A stretch of 37,564 nt of DNA from assembly GCA_036897625.1 (NCBI GenBank), contig JAYMTA010000141.1:1-37564 (forward strand), written 5' to 3'. The position numbers and the translations under genes were made by a program. Positions within the stretch are counted from its first letter, which is position 1, and every line of letters starts with the position of its first letter. The notes beneath the pieces are model-generated. The model was given only the letters and a program-made list of their open reading frames with translations. It searched no databases and was not told where the DNA came from. Source of the stretch: Pelargonium cotyledonis (Eukaryota > Streptophyta > Magnoliopsida > Geraniales > Geraniaceae). This document shows positions 10,821 through 22,448 of the stretch, in pieces.

Positions 10821-11216
10821 TTATAAAATAAAATAAAAAACTCAATTTAATGCAAATGCTGAATTTCATGGAAATGGCATTTATGTTATTAGAGGGTTTT
10901 TTGTGGGTAGAAATGTGGGTGTAGAATAAAATTATTTATTTCCAGAGAAAAGGAAATTAAAATATTCAATTCGTTTAGATCCATGAGTGACATGGGTTGT
11001 GAAGTGGCCACGTAGCTCAAAATTTGTATCCACGAGTATATGATTTGAACCATGAAGGCCCATGAAAAGACAGGCTTGGGCTTTTGAGAACTTCTAGTAG
11101 GCCCACTAGTTAGAATGGCTTCAGCCTAGGATTCAAGCCCAACTTATTTTGGACATGGTCAAAATTTGAATTGTATAGTAATGTTTTCTCTCATATTTTG
11201 TAGGAGGTGCCCAATA

Positions 11217-11463
11217 TTTTTAAGACCAACAATTGAAACATAAAGTACAACATGTGACTTTTAATCACTGCAATTCAATCACAAATATGTAGATTGCAGT
11301 CACAAATATTTATGTCATTGTTTGAATTGTCAAAAATAATTGCGATAAAAAAATTCGTCACAAATGTGTATTTGTGATATAATTTGTCACAATTTGTGAT
11401 AAATTGTGACAAAATAATTTTTCTCACAAATTTCAGTCTTCACTTGTAACTTTTTTTGTAGTG
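11217..11463. mobile_element. Truncated CACTA-like terminus
   Basis: The stretch ends CTTTTTTTGTAGTG, the reverse of a CACTACAAAAAAAG-type CACTA terminus. It carries many TTTGTGAC/GTCACAAA motifs in both orientations, like subterminal transposase-binding repeats. No matching CACTA left end was found, so it looks truncated. Confidence 0.5.
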
Positions 11464-13897
11464 AATTAACGAGATTGCACGTGTTTTAGATGAAATAAAA
11501 TGATTTGTTCTCCATTTAATAGAGAGTTGTTGTAGTGTTTGCTTGGTAACATAAATAAGCTGCTCACGGCCCGTAGGTCATCACTAATGCAATACCGACC
11601 CACTCTATATACCGAAGTCATGCCAGCGAAAAATGACATGATAAAAATGCTGGCGGTTTTCGCCCTAACCTTTGAGTGAATTTAGTCTGATTCCGACCTG
11701 TGAACTAACACTAGAAGATGTGACCCGATAAATATACTTCTGTGCGTTTTCTTTTTCCTGCTCATATGCCAGCCCAATCATATTTACCCCAATCAAATTT
11801 GAAAAAAATGATTAAAAAAAAAACAGTAGCACACCACAAATACCTGTAACCCTTTCCCAAATTGAAGCTATTTAATTAGAGTCATCATCACAAAAGTTTT
11901 GAAACCAAACTGATGCTTTTCTTGCAGATAAAAAATGCTGTCAGTTTCAAGAATGGCACATAGATTGTAGCAGAAAGCTTCACAAAAGTTGATGAGTTTG
12001 TATATAACTAATCTACATGGTAGGGTTAAGAAGATAAGTTAGCATCCATGAACAGTCAAAAATGGACATTACACAACTTTTTGACGTACCATCTCCAACT
12101 AAAGATGAGATTTTGTTGCTTGCAAGTAAAGAGATTTAGATAGACTTGTCCTAAATTATATAGACCGAGAAAATGATATCGTATCTTTCAACTTTATCGT
12201 ATTAAAGAAATGTTTCATAAGATATCGCGATGATCTCCATTCTTACGAGTGTCATATAATATTATTATGTTCATGAAAATATGAAGAATGTTATGTGCAG
12301 TAGGTTGGCTGATTGATGTGAAAAAATAATAATATTTCTTTATGATTTGGGCACTTTGAAGACCTACATTGCCAAATTATGTCACTTGGAGTCCGAGAGA
12401 GATATTGAACACACGGGCTAATTGAAAATATCAATGGTGGCGTGTTGGAATGATTCATCCGAACGTGAGAGAATTAATACACGACGTGTAGAGAATCTTA
12501 TAGTTTCTCCATCTAAAGTTGAAATATCTATACTTCCAATGAGTAATAATTAATGTCATCATTGAATTCATTGAATGATGCTCATTGATATCATCTTGGT
12601 GATGTCACTTCCAATCATGAATAATTGATGAGTCTAAAGAGGCATTGTGTGGAGAGTCGATTAGATATACTTGGACTTGCCAATGGTACGTCTTCATTGC
12701 TTGGTGGTACACTCTACTCATCCGCTTAATTATCGCGGTAGAAGGTCATGTCATGGTGTTCAACATGCATATATAAGACCACTTCTTGACTCAAAAGAGT
12801 TGTACACGCAACGTTGGACATGTGCTTTGTCACGTGAGTTAGATGTGAAGGTATGCAATATATGTTATGTCTGCATATCAAGTTGTATCTGATTATCGCC
12901 TGTCTCTTTTCTCTGATCTTCACTTGAGCATGAATATTTGACGTGAAAATGAAATCATAAAGTCACATACAGATTACGAGGAAAGTTTACTTTATGTCAT
13001 CTATCAAAAAGTAGAAAACGAGGCTGATCTGTGAGAAAAAAAAAAATCGGACATACTTTGATTAATCACATGCATAGGAGACAAAATTATAGACAAACAT
13101 TGGGAATCAAACCAAAATATTATAATCAATAGTCAAAAGCCACACTTGCATGTTTATGAGTTCTTATCTTAAGAGCTGCAGTCCAAAGATTCTCTGGTTC
13201 TAAACCTAAATCTAAGTTTGGTCGATCACAGATTCTTTGCTAATATGGTGTCTTCAACATGCATGTTACAGTTGTAAACTTCTAATGAAATTTTCAATTA
13301 TATGAATACTCTTACATTTGAACTTAATTAAATCTATCCTAAATCCTTAGAATTTTAAGGTCCTTGCAGTGAGCTAGTGAGAAACAAAGAGAGAACAATC
13401 ATTCAAGAAAGACAAAAGCCTAATTGGTACGAACATTATTATTAATTAAGTTAAATCTTTTTGTACCTGTAATAACCCACACAAAAATATAAAATTTACC
13501 CCTAAAAGTTGGGTTTTCACCCGTTAATTTAAACTAACGAAATTTGAGATTTATTTGTCACGTTCTCTATGTTTTAGATTTATATTTTGTATGTAGGCGG
13601 TAGGCCCGGAAAATGAAGAACAAAATAACGCCCAGTTTTTAAAAAGTAAACATCTATCAATTTCGTAAGAATTGAAGATTTAAGACTTAGATTAGTAAAT
13701 GGTACAAAGCGTGGGTATATAAAGATTCAACCCTTTTTATTATCCAACCTTTACACATTAATAACCAGCAAGCCCATGTCATAAACATGAACATTACATT
13801 ACTTAGAGGCTAGAGCCAACTTCTATATCAATATATCAATATATCATACATAAATATTCACACCAAACCTAGCCATGAGCCATCACAAACCCTAACC
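11464..13897. other. Intergenic, no gene recognised
   Basis: About 2.4 kb of AT-rich DNA. Only short open frames occur, none with a recognisable product. The last part should hold the PMEI 3' UTR. A short palindrome around 12560-12590 (CATCATTGAATTC) is the only local structure noticed. Confidence 0.5.
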
Positions 13898-14497
13898 CTA
13901 GGGCTTCACAGTTTCTGCACCAGCTTTGTGCCTAGACGCAAACCGATTAACCAGCGCAAGCGCATTACTGGTCACCTGAGCAACCTCCAAAACTCGCCGG
14001 CGAACCACCTGTTTCACACTTCCGTCCATGCCACGTCCCGCAAATCCGTCAAGACACGTGTTCTCGTTGGTGAGAGCAGCACTGACCCATGTCTGGACAT
14101 TGCTCATGTGCCACGTAAAGTCTTGTCCCATTGGTCCGTTCATATGTCCGAGCTCCTTCACCGACTGGCTGAGCAGGTCCACGCCGTCGGCTAGGTTCTC
14201 CAGGCAGTCTCTCACGGCCTGGTGCTCTCTGGGCTTCATGCCTCGGACCGCCCTTAGCTTGGAGACAAATGTTGCGGCCGATTGAGCCCTGGCGAGGCTG
14301 ACGGAGAGGGCGGTCCAGGCTAGGTGGTGCTCGTTTTGTTGGATGGCGTTGGCGTAGCCGGAGAGGCACTCGACGCATATGTCGGGGTAGCGAGTGGCCC
14401 GGCATGAGGTTTTGATGAAGTCGGTAGGGTTGGAGGTTGCGCCGGAGATGAAGAGGATGGAGAAGAGGAGGAGGGAGAAGAAGGTGAGTTTTGCCAT
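13898..14497 (-). CDS. Pectin methylesterase/invertase inhibitor (PMEI) domain protein
   Basis: Secreted four-helix inhibitor expected to bind pectin methylesterase (or invertase) in the apoplast. Intronless, 199 residues, the usual size. Signal peptide at residues 1-20 (MAKLTFFSLLLFSILFISGA). Conserved Cys32 and Cys41 lie in SCRATRYPDICVECL, with Cys98 (VRDCLENL) and Cys148 (NENTCLDGF) forming the second expected bridge; Cys44 is extra. The PMEI core runs from residue 24 to about 190. I chose the ATG at 14497 because a TATA box lies at 14556-14564; the upstream in-frame ATG at 14584 would put that box inside the gene. It is the third member of a block that resembles Arabidopsis HOP2-SCO1-PMEI. 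PMEI and invertase inhibitors cannot be told apart with certainty from sequence. Confidence 0.93.
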   Translation of the reverse strand: MAKLTFFSLLLFSILFISGATSNPTDFIKTSCRATRYPDICVECLSGYANAIQQNEHHLAWTALSVSLARAQSAATFVSKLRAVRGMKPREHQAVRDCLENLADGVDLLSQSVKELGHMNGPMGQDFTWHMSNVQTWVSAALTNENTCLDGFAGRGMDGSVKQVVRRRVLEVAQVTSNALALVNRFASRHKAGAETVKP

Positions 14498-14555
14498 GGT
14501 TGGGGAGGAGGAGAGATGGGTTTTTGGTGAGTTTTGGATTAGTGCAAGAGATTGG

Positions 14556-14564
14556 TATATATAG
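14556..14564 (-). promoter_or_regulatory. TATA box of the PMEI gene
   Basis: CTATATATA on the minus strand, about 60 bases before the ATG at 14497. This implies a short leader of about 30 bases. Confidence 0.65.
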
Positions 14565-14910
14565 AGGTGAAAAGTGTTAGGCAACTAGTAAGGGATGTTC
14601 TATTGAGATCTTGAGTTTGAGTTTTAGGAAATACTAGCTATAGTGTTTGGTAGAGAGAGATTTGTTGTCTTTGTAGTCCTAGTCGATTCGAATGAAAGAT
14701 TAGTCTGAGTGTGAGTAGGTATGCTTCGAGAAAGTCATAGTTAAAGGATAAAATATCGGTTAGGTTAGTTCATATCTTCTTCTAGATTCATTTTATAAAA
14801 GGTCTTATTTGTAACATTACTTGAAATTGATTGAAATTGTAAAAAGGTGATCAATTAATGAAACCAAAGAAACGGACGACTTGAAATAAAGTTGTTTCGT
14901 TAAAAGAAAA

Positions 14911-15679
14911 AGAGACATGCATAAATTTTATACATGAACTTTCACTAAGTGTACAGATACACCTATTTTATACAAATGGAATCCATAAACTCTTAATTTT
15001 GTACAAATAGGTTTTCAAAATTAACAGTGTTAAAAATTTCAGTTAATATATGTTTACTTATGTGTCAAAGTTGTGTAACAATGTATTAAAAAATTTCAAT
15101 GAACATATTTAACTTAAATAAATGGTAGGGTTATGTAACTGGGTCAATCCAAATCGACCCGATAACTTGGCCGATCGATATTTGAATCTTAGTTCGAAAG
15201 AAAACACAAACCAAAATAATATTGTCCATAATATGTATATATATATCGTAGGAAATTTTTATTCGAATAAAATCATAGAGAAAAAATAAAAATAAAAATC
15301 TAAACATTTGGTACGAGTCTCGGTTGGTGAAATCGGATCAATTTGAGACATCAAATCAATATTTGAATAGAAAGTGACATGCAATATTATATAATGACGC
15401 GAGTATAAATTAAACTTTTATGACTTTTAATTACAAGTCACTTTCTACAATTTTGACACATAATTAAACATATATTAACAAATTCTTTTAACACCATTAG
15501 TTTTAAAAACCTATTTGTACAAAATTAAGAGTTGATGTATCTATTTGTACAAAATTTTGCAAAGTATGCTTATTTGTACATTTAGTAAAAGTTCATGTAT
15601 CTATTTATACAAAGTTTAACAAAATAGGTCTATTTGTACATTTAGTAAAAACTTATGTATGAAACTTATGCATTTCTCT
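14911..15679. mobile_element. Mutator-like foldback MITE, about 770 bases
   Basis: The left end AGAGACATGCATAAATTTTA pairs with the right end AGAAATGCATAAGTTTCATA when the latter is read in reverse. Similarity continues inward through the AGTGTACA/TGTACATTTAG block to the TTTTGTACAAATAGG blocks. Possible 9-base target duplication AAAAGAAAA / AAAAAAAAA (8 of 9, but low complexity). The right arm has internal repeats of TATTTGTACATTTAGTAAAA. No open frame. Long arms and a 9-base duplication fit MULE-type elements. Confidence 0.6.
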
Positions 15680-15943
15680 AAAAAAAAAATAATGGAATGG
15701 AATAAAATTACAATCTCATCCCACACAGCTACAAAAACCACTCTTTTGAGTATTTTCATCAACGGCCCAAAATAAATAAAATATACATATAAATAAAACT
15801 TTACTACAAAATTTAAGGTGCTCTACAATGGCTTGGCTTTATGGCTTCCCCTGTGCTGATCACTTATAAACAAGATCAGCTGACTCAATCCAACACACAT
15901 TTAACAAAGAATTGAGAATTTGAATTTCCAGGTTCTGCAACTT

Positions 15944-18900
15944 TTAGCTTACAGAAAAATGAATATCCATGGATGCTACCAACACCTGTATAAGCAGAGC
16001 CACACAGCTCATAACTATCATATGTACTAACACCTCATTTCTTGATGAGCTGTTCTCTCTCAGCTGGCCCTCATTTATGAACTCCTTCCCAGAAGTTACC
16101 GATACATTTACTGACAATGAACCTAACAACAAATCCGAGACGTGTTTAGATGATATAGGCTAAGATGTTACATCAACCAATGAAGTAAAGAAAGTGACTT
16201 ACAGTCGTAATTAGCCCATCCTATTCGTTGCCGAGATATGTCGTAAACAAAGATCTTATCTTTAAGAAAAAGATCTGCAAAATGAAGGAGTTAATTTTGT
16301 AGATCACAACCCGGATGCTTCTTGCATTCGTTAACCCGAATGCACAATCTAGGAAAACAAGCATTAACAAGCGTGACTAGTTTCTACCCAAATATAAAAT
16401 GTGGCTTCAGAGCAACATGCCATGAGTTTGAAATAATCTCTGACTAAAAGTATGGAGAATAAGGTATGTGTGCGTGTGTGTGAATTACACTAAAAGGCGA
16501 GGAGACAAATGAAAGGAGTCGGGATATTTGTTAAGAAAAATAGAGAGAGAAGAAATCAATTTGAAGATCAAGCACCATAGTGTTTCGTTTTCAAACAAAG
16601 AGCACTAGAACGATAAAATATAAAATTGGGGTCAAGGTTAATTGTTCGTTGTCCAAGCCAGATTAAACCGAGCTGTTGTCTGAAGTAAGGCCCAAGTGAA
16701 AGGTCTAACCTCCTAAAATTGATACACCTTGTTGAACTTTCTGAAAACCAATGCACCACACTGGAGCATTCTCCTGTAACAGTAAAGCTCCACGTTAAAA
16801 TTAAAAGCTAATTTTAGCTCACGAGTCATGTCCAGTTCAACATTGATGAATCCAAGAAAAGGCGAATAAAGCAATGAACTTACAAATCCAATACGTGTAA
16901 GGTATTCTTCTGGTTTTAAGAACAAGGATGCACCGCCCGCAAAATTAAAACTGAGCGGAGGAAATATCTCGGAGATGCTGAATAAAGCATGGATGAGGAT
17001 CAGTCAGATTTCAAATGTAAATTAATAAATAACCATCATCATTCATCACAATTCACAAATATAGAACATAGTCATCATATTTATAGTAAAAAAACAAAGT
17101 TCAAAAGTGAACCTATTCGCAACAATGTAACACTGGTTTCCTTTTGAAACAGTGGTCGTCACATATTGCGAAACAGCAGCAGTTATCTGCACAGCCAACA
17201 AATCAACGTCATATCCAAGAAGCATCAATTCATCACCTTATATTTCAGAAGATAACAACCATGTTGCAGCAACTCTTGCTTCTTCTCAGAGATATGGCTA
17301 ATGGTTTTTAAGATTCACTTATCGTACCTTACAATTTGGGCATCGTTTTGAGCATGTAGACAGAATCGATAGGCCTCTACGCTACCATTAAACCTAAGTT
17401 CATTGAATCAAAAGAGAAATCAAACTTACAGCATTGACTAAAGGATCATATGCTTCTTCCACAAGGTAGGCTAAAGTTGTTCCAGAGTCGACAATAGTGC
17501 CTGACGTATCAAATATTGTTGGATTAATGGACAATAATTGCCCATTGACAGCAATGCTTTGTAGATCTAAACTATAATGAGGCCTGAAAAGTTCATATTA
17601 GGAAGAAGTCAACCAGAGCATGATTATGCATATTATTAAGACCAATAAACTATGTGCAAATATCCATTTTTTCAATATGTACAAAGTGCATTTAACAAAA
17701 GAAAATGCAATAACAAGCGTAAAAGAAACTTTCATAGTTGTTAAGGTCCTATAGGACTAAAGATGTCCTGGAAACAATGGACATAAAAGCGAAGGTAAAG
17801 ATCAAGGTTAAACCCACAATCGAAAGCGTGAGGGAGTACAAATTGAAGTCTCCACAAATCCGATTACAACCAACCAGATGGATCTTATTTTCAGAGAATT
17901 TTATGTAATTGCAGGATGTGTTCAATATCTTGAAGGAATCCAATTAACACTTGATCCATAGTAGAAAAATGTCTGACAGATCGCCAAACATGATGCAAGA
18001 AAATTTTCAGATCTTAAAAAGGAATCTTACTCCAAATCATAATATCCAATTTCCACAACCACATTCGACCACCAATACCGCAGCCAGATATCAACAAATC
18101 CAGCTGTCTACCACACATGAAACCCCCATCAACTAAGATACCAAATTGATGACGATAACAAAGCATGTGTACTTCATCCGAAATTAGTGTGTTAGTGATT
18201 AATTGTAAATCCAATACAAGAAGCACCAATATGCACATGACTGGTGCACTAGTAAATGGCTATTTATCCTTAGTTGATGAGGCTCCAGTTAGAAATCTAG
18301 TTTTCACATTCATAGTTCCATACATCTTCACAATGAAATTGTGAATTTGATATATTAAATTGTGGCCTAAAAGACAAGGCCCAGTGGATCAGTCAGTAGG
18401 AGTAAGGGGATAGTATACAATCTAAACACAATGGATGGCCAGAATAACGGAAATTTTTAGCTAGAAAAGAACGTACTGTGATGGCACAAGAGGACTATAA
18501 ACAATGCTCGGCTCCAAAATCTCACCAAGAACAAGTATACCCCCTCCATTGTCAGTTCCTTTTAAGCAATGTGAGAAAATTTTCGGCGCAATCCCACGGG
18601 ATGATAGTTGTGATATAACAGACAGATGCCCACGTCCAAACCCAAATATTCCATCAATCGCCTTATCTGTCTTGGTTAAGTCCCCTGACTGATAGGTGCT
18701 ACACCTATTGCCAACACCACCAAGCAAAGAGATGTTTATTTATGAGAACAGATAGGTCAAATATACAAATCAACACAGCTTGTCACAACCTCTGTTCTAA
18801 AATGAGTGTATTGTATTCCCGTTTTGGAGGAAAACTTAAGTATAAGGGAGTTTCACATCCATGTGACCCCATGTGCATTTGATGTAATGCAACAAACTCA

Positions 18901-20559
18901 AAAGATTATAGCTAACTTATTGTACAGATATGATTGGTAATTCACGTGTAACTATCTTCCAAGAAATGAAAGAGAATACTCATTTTGGGGCAATTTTTTA
19001 TAGAGAAACAAGACACTCATTTTGGGATGAAGGGAGTCTTTGTTAGCATTTCTGATATAGAAGATACCCCTACTTGGAGCAGCATTAATTACGGCCGTTT
19101 TGGAGCCTTAATAATTTTCTCAACTTTCAAGGTAGTGATGCAAATGAAGTTTAATGCTAGTACTAAATTAGTTATATAGAACTTTTGTACCTATCTATAT
19201 TTTTGCAAGTTAAAAGTAGCTCACCCAAAAACAACGGCAGCTGAAGAGTTGACAATCATAGACCCCCCAAGAATCATGTCAAAATATAAGGCGTCATATA
19301 CATAATAACCTGAAGTGCCACTCCCGTCTCCATACTGGAACGCGTAGCTGCACTGGTTGCTCTGAGAAGAGCATTGAGTGGCTGCATCAACAGATGAAGA
19401 GCACATTGGGTCCGAACAGGGGACCACAAATGCACTTGATGAACTGGCTACATCGAAGAAATTGAGCTGAACCTGTAAAACATAAAACCAAAACAGACCT
19501 GATATTAACTTTGAGTTGAGAAAAATAAAAAAACACCATAAAGGATTAAGGATTGAAGTTTTACTCCAAGTCCACTCGATTTAGGACAATTACTGCAAGA
19601 ACTACAAGAGATCCACAAAATATCGCTTCCAGTATCAATCTGCACATTGAATTCTCTTGGAGGAGAACCCAGTTTCACTTTAGTATAATAAAGCCTGCCC
19701 AAAAACAATAACCCAATAAGAAGATAAAGATGAGAAACAAGACACCTAATATGAATTGACCCATTCACAAAAAAAATAGCCAAAATTAGTCAACATTTCA
19801 AATATAAAATATAGAAAGGGATTATATCAAAACTTGCATCAACTACAGTGAAAATTTTCGAAAAGAAACATGGTTTATGAAAATTTTCCAAACCTCAGCA
19901 ATTATATAATCACATGGCATCAAGTTGCAAGCTAAGAAAGAAAAAACATATCATTTTTTAATGATAAAAATGAAAAGAACAAGAACAGACAAGAAATGCT
20001 TTTTTTCCTCTCTTTTTTTCTTTTCTTCCTAGTTCCTTCGAGTTTTCCCAACTTTCCCAGCAACCAAACAAAGTATTCGAAGAAACCGAAGAGAAACAAA
20101 TTGGAATGGCACAACCGCACACAATAAATGCAGACACAGAAAAAGAGAGGGGAAATAAAGAATGAAACATTAAATATCACAAAAACATACACACCAAAAA
20201 GTCCCACTCGCATTCAATTTACCAATTCCAGACCAAACCCAAACCCCATCAAAGCTTAGCAAATAAAACCTCCAAATCAAAAGAGCAAAAGGGCAAAAAC
20301 CCAAACGATAAAATTACCCAACGACGTACGGATCGGAGGAACCTTCGACTGAGAAGTCGACAATACCTCCCACCACGGTCTGTAAGATTCGGGCGTGCCG
20401 GGAACGGTCCCGAGCTCGGAGAAGCTCCAGAGGCACCGCCTGGTTCGGCGGAAAAGCCCTCTCCAGAGGAATAATAGTCGGCGGAAGAGCAGAGAAAACG
20501 AGCGACGCCGGGACCAAAACGGCGGCTAAGGACAGGATCAGGAGGTCCCGACCCAGCAT
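15944..20559 (-). CDS. A1-family aspartic protease (aspartic proteinase-like, plant type)
   Basis: Pepsin-like endopeptidase of the secretory pathway or cell surface. Minus-strand exons are 20559-20318, 19694-19565, 19472-19225, 18704-18477, 17583-17430, 17186-17113, 16977-16884, 16773-16710, 16274-16203 and 16122-15944, all GT-AG, giving 494 residues. Signal peptide at 1-23; then a propeptide-like stretch ([12 protein letters not shown]) and [20 protein letters not shown]. The first catalytic motif is IDTGSDILW (Asp101). The second is [11 protein letters not shown] (Asp315). It also has [12 protein letters not shown] for the flap, the Cys-rich insert [14 protein letters not shown], and [20 protein letters not shown] near the end. 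The tail after residue 470 is hydrophobic ([16 protein letters not shown]), suggesting a GPI signal or membrane anchor. It is closest to the Arabidopsis At5g22850/A36-like group from memory; the substrate is unknown. Confidence 0.95.
18788..19036. mobile_element. Stowaway-like MITE in a protease intron
   Basis: The right end read in reverse is CTCCCTTCATCCCAAAATGA. The left end reads CCTCTGTTCTAAAATGAGTG. This resembles the CTCCCTCCGTCCC-type termini of Tc1/mariner-related plant MITEs. The element is about 250 bases, non-coding, and sits wholly in the 18705-19224 intron, so splicing sites are untouched. A TA duplication is not clear. Confidence 0.5.
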
Positions 20560-20689
20560 TTCCGTGGCGATGAGGTGTTGTTTGGAGAGAAAGAGAAGAT
20601 CAAGGTGGTGCTTGAGCTAGAGCTAGAGCTTGTGTGTTGCTTTTGTTCATTGAGAGAGTGTCACAAGGCTTGCGAAACTGAGCAGCTGC

Positions 20690-20698
20690 TTATAGTAA
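20690..20698 (-). promoter_or_regulatory. Possible TATA box of the aspartic protease gene
   Basis: ACTATAAGC on the minus strand about 130 bases before the ATG at 20559, followed by a GA/CT-rich leader. Plausible, not certain. Confidence 0.4.
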
Positions 20699-21120
20699 AC
20701 ACTTGCTTTTAAAATATTTAGGATTAGATTAGATTGGATTAGATTAATCTGGAGGTTTTTATAGCGTGTGAACACCTCTTGCTTGAAATGTCGGAATTAA
20801 CCTTGCCTCCACTATTTTATATTCCTTTTTTAATTTTTACAACATTTACCCAAACATGTTGGGTCAAATAATTGATGCGTTTTGAGTTTCCTTTGAGATC
20901 TTGGGATCGATGAAAGATACTTCCTATTGTGTAGCTCAACCGCTTAAAAAAAATTACAACATTAATTTCTTTTTATATTTATCTGTTTTAAAATATATTT
21001 TAGTAGTTATATTAGTTTTATTGTTTGTTTTTACTCTCTTAACGGAGATTGCGGTCTATTTTTCTTGTTGAAAAATTTAGTTTTATATTTCTATGTCGTG
21101 GGTTTTATTTTGTCTTCTCT

Positions 21121-21162
21121 TGGTGGAAGTTATTTTTGTGGTGGAAGTTATTTTTGTGGTGG
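21121..21162. repeat. 18-base unit repeated 2.3 times
   Basis: Unit TGGTGGAAGTTATTTTTG occurs twice in perfect tandem, then TGGTGG. Confidence 0.85.
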
Positions 21163-21639
21163 AATTTGATGCACTTCATGTCTTATAAGTCGTGAAGATC
21201 GTAAGAAATGACAAAATCAGTATTTTCGGTATGATTGAGATGATAATTTAGATCTTATGAAACATGTAGCTTGTGTAATTTTTTGTTTCGTCAATAGGTT
21301 CGTGAATTAGGTGACTTATGTTTAGATTAGATCGTTACTTTTTATGTCAAATAAAAAAGTGAATAGAATTACGGTTGATATTTTAAATTTGTAATGTTTG
21401 ATTTATAATTAATACAAATATGCTTTAATTTTTTTTTAAAGTACATGAACATTTTATGGTAATGAAACAAAGAAAAGGGTATTTTAGACCATGCAAGAAA
21501 GTGATTTAAGTGACGGACCAAATTGACCACTTTGGTGAAGAGAATATAGAAATGCTAGCGATTGTCTTTTAATTTCGTGACACTAAACAATATAATAAAA
21601 TAATATAATAAAACAAATAAGAAATGACCAACTCCAAGT

Positions 21640-21890
21640 CTCCAACAAATTTGCAGACACGCCTTTCTTGACCATCACCAACGATGGCTGGTAAAATTAC
21701 GAAAATAACCAGACGCAGGACCACGCGCTGCACGCACGAGTAGGACCCGTAGGGGACTCAAGCAGTGGTGGCCCATCAACGTGAAAGTGCCACGCTGGCC
21801 GTGTTTTACGGACAACAAACGCAGGCTATTTTCTGCAACGGGAACCGGAAGAGCGACACGTCACCACTGTCACGCATCAACGTCAGCTAA
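21640..21890. promoter_or_regulatory. GC-rich island with ACGT-core motifs
   Basis: About 250 bases with far higher GC than the flanks. It holds CAACGTGA, ACACGTCA and CAACGTCA, which are bZIP/ABRE-like ACGT cores, plus CCACGCGCTGCACGCACG. No coding frame is recognised. It may be a distal promoter or enhancer of the protease gene about 1.1 kb away, or what is left of another gene's promoter. Confidence 0.35.
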
Positions 21891-22403
21891 TGTTTTAAAC
21901 ATTGGGGCAAAGAAAATTTGGAACAAATAATAATATTTTACTTTTTTTTTTTAATTGACCTATTTAAACTCGCACTCACGGATGCTTAAAAGAGAGATTT
22001 TGGGGTGATATCAAATTAAACAAATTTACATATTTTAAAATAAATTCGAAATCATATCCGATACAAACAATGTCAATTATTTTTATAACAGATTTAAATT
22101 AGTTTTTATAAACTTAGGTCTAAACAAATTCTATTAAAAATTCGAATGACCGCGTCTAATTAATCATTTTATTGTACAAATGACAATCTAGGATTTACTT
22201 GAATCTGATTCAAAGAAAGTTTGAATACCTAGTATTGTGCCATTTATCACATTTTAATGTGAAATGTTTGGATTCACGTGGGCTTTTCTGATTCAGTTTG
22301 CCCGCAATATTCTTCTTTGGATAAATCAATCAACTCAAAAATTAGTCGGATCATGTTTTTTTTTTCTTGTTCCGACTCCAAATAACAAGCTCTATTATGC
22401 TGT

Positions 22404-22448
22404 ATTCAATAACTAAATTTCTAGACTATTTTAATTTAGTTATTGGAT
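22404..22448. repeat. Short hairpin
   Basis: ATTCAATAACTAAATT pairs with AATTTAGTTATTGGAT (15 of 16) around a loop of about 13 bases. No gene context or T-tract is seen. Confidence 0.65.

Noticed and set aside
11080-11150. GCCCA motifs near 11100 as a second site II promoter
   Set aside because: Scattered motifs with no gene downstream on either strand.
12300-12900. Possible solo LTR or LTR-element fragment
   Set aside because: A TGTTGGAA-like start was noticed, but no matching end, primer-binding site, target duplication or protein similarity could be supported.
13887-13901. AACCCTAACCCTA as an interstitial telomere repeat
   Set aside because: Only about two units, and they overlap the PMEI stop region, so chance or coding use explains them.
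14498-14584. Longer PMEI start (29 extra residues from the ATG at 14584)
   Set aside because: The TATA box at 14556-14564 lies inside this extension, and the downstream ATG begins a normal signal peptide.
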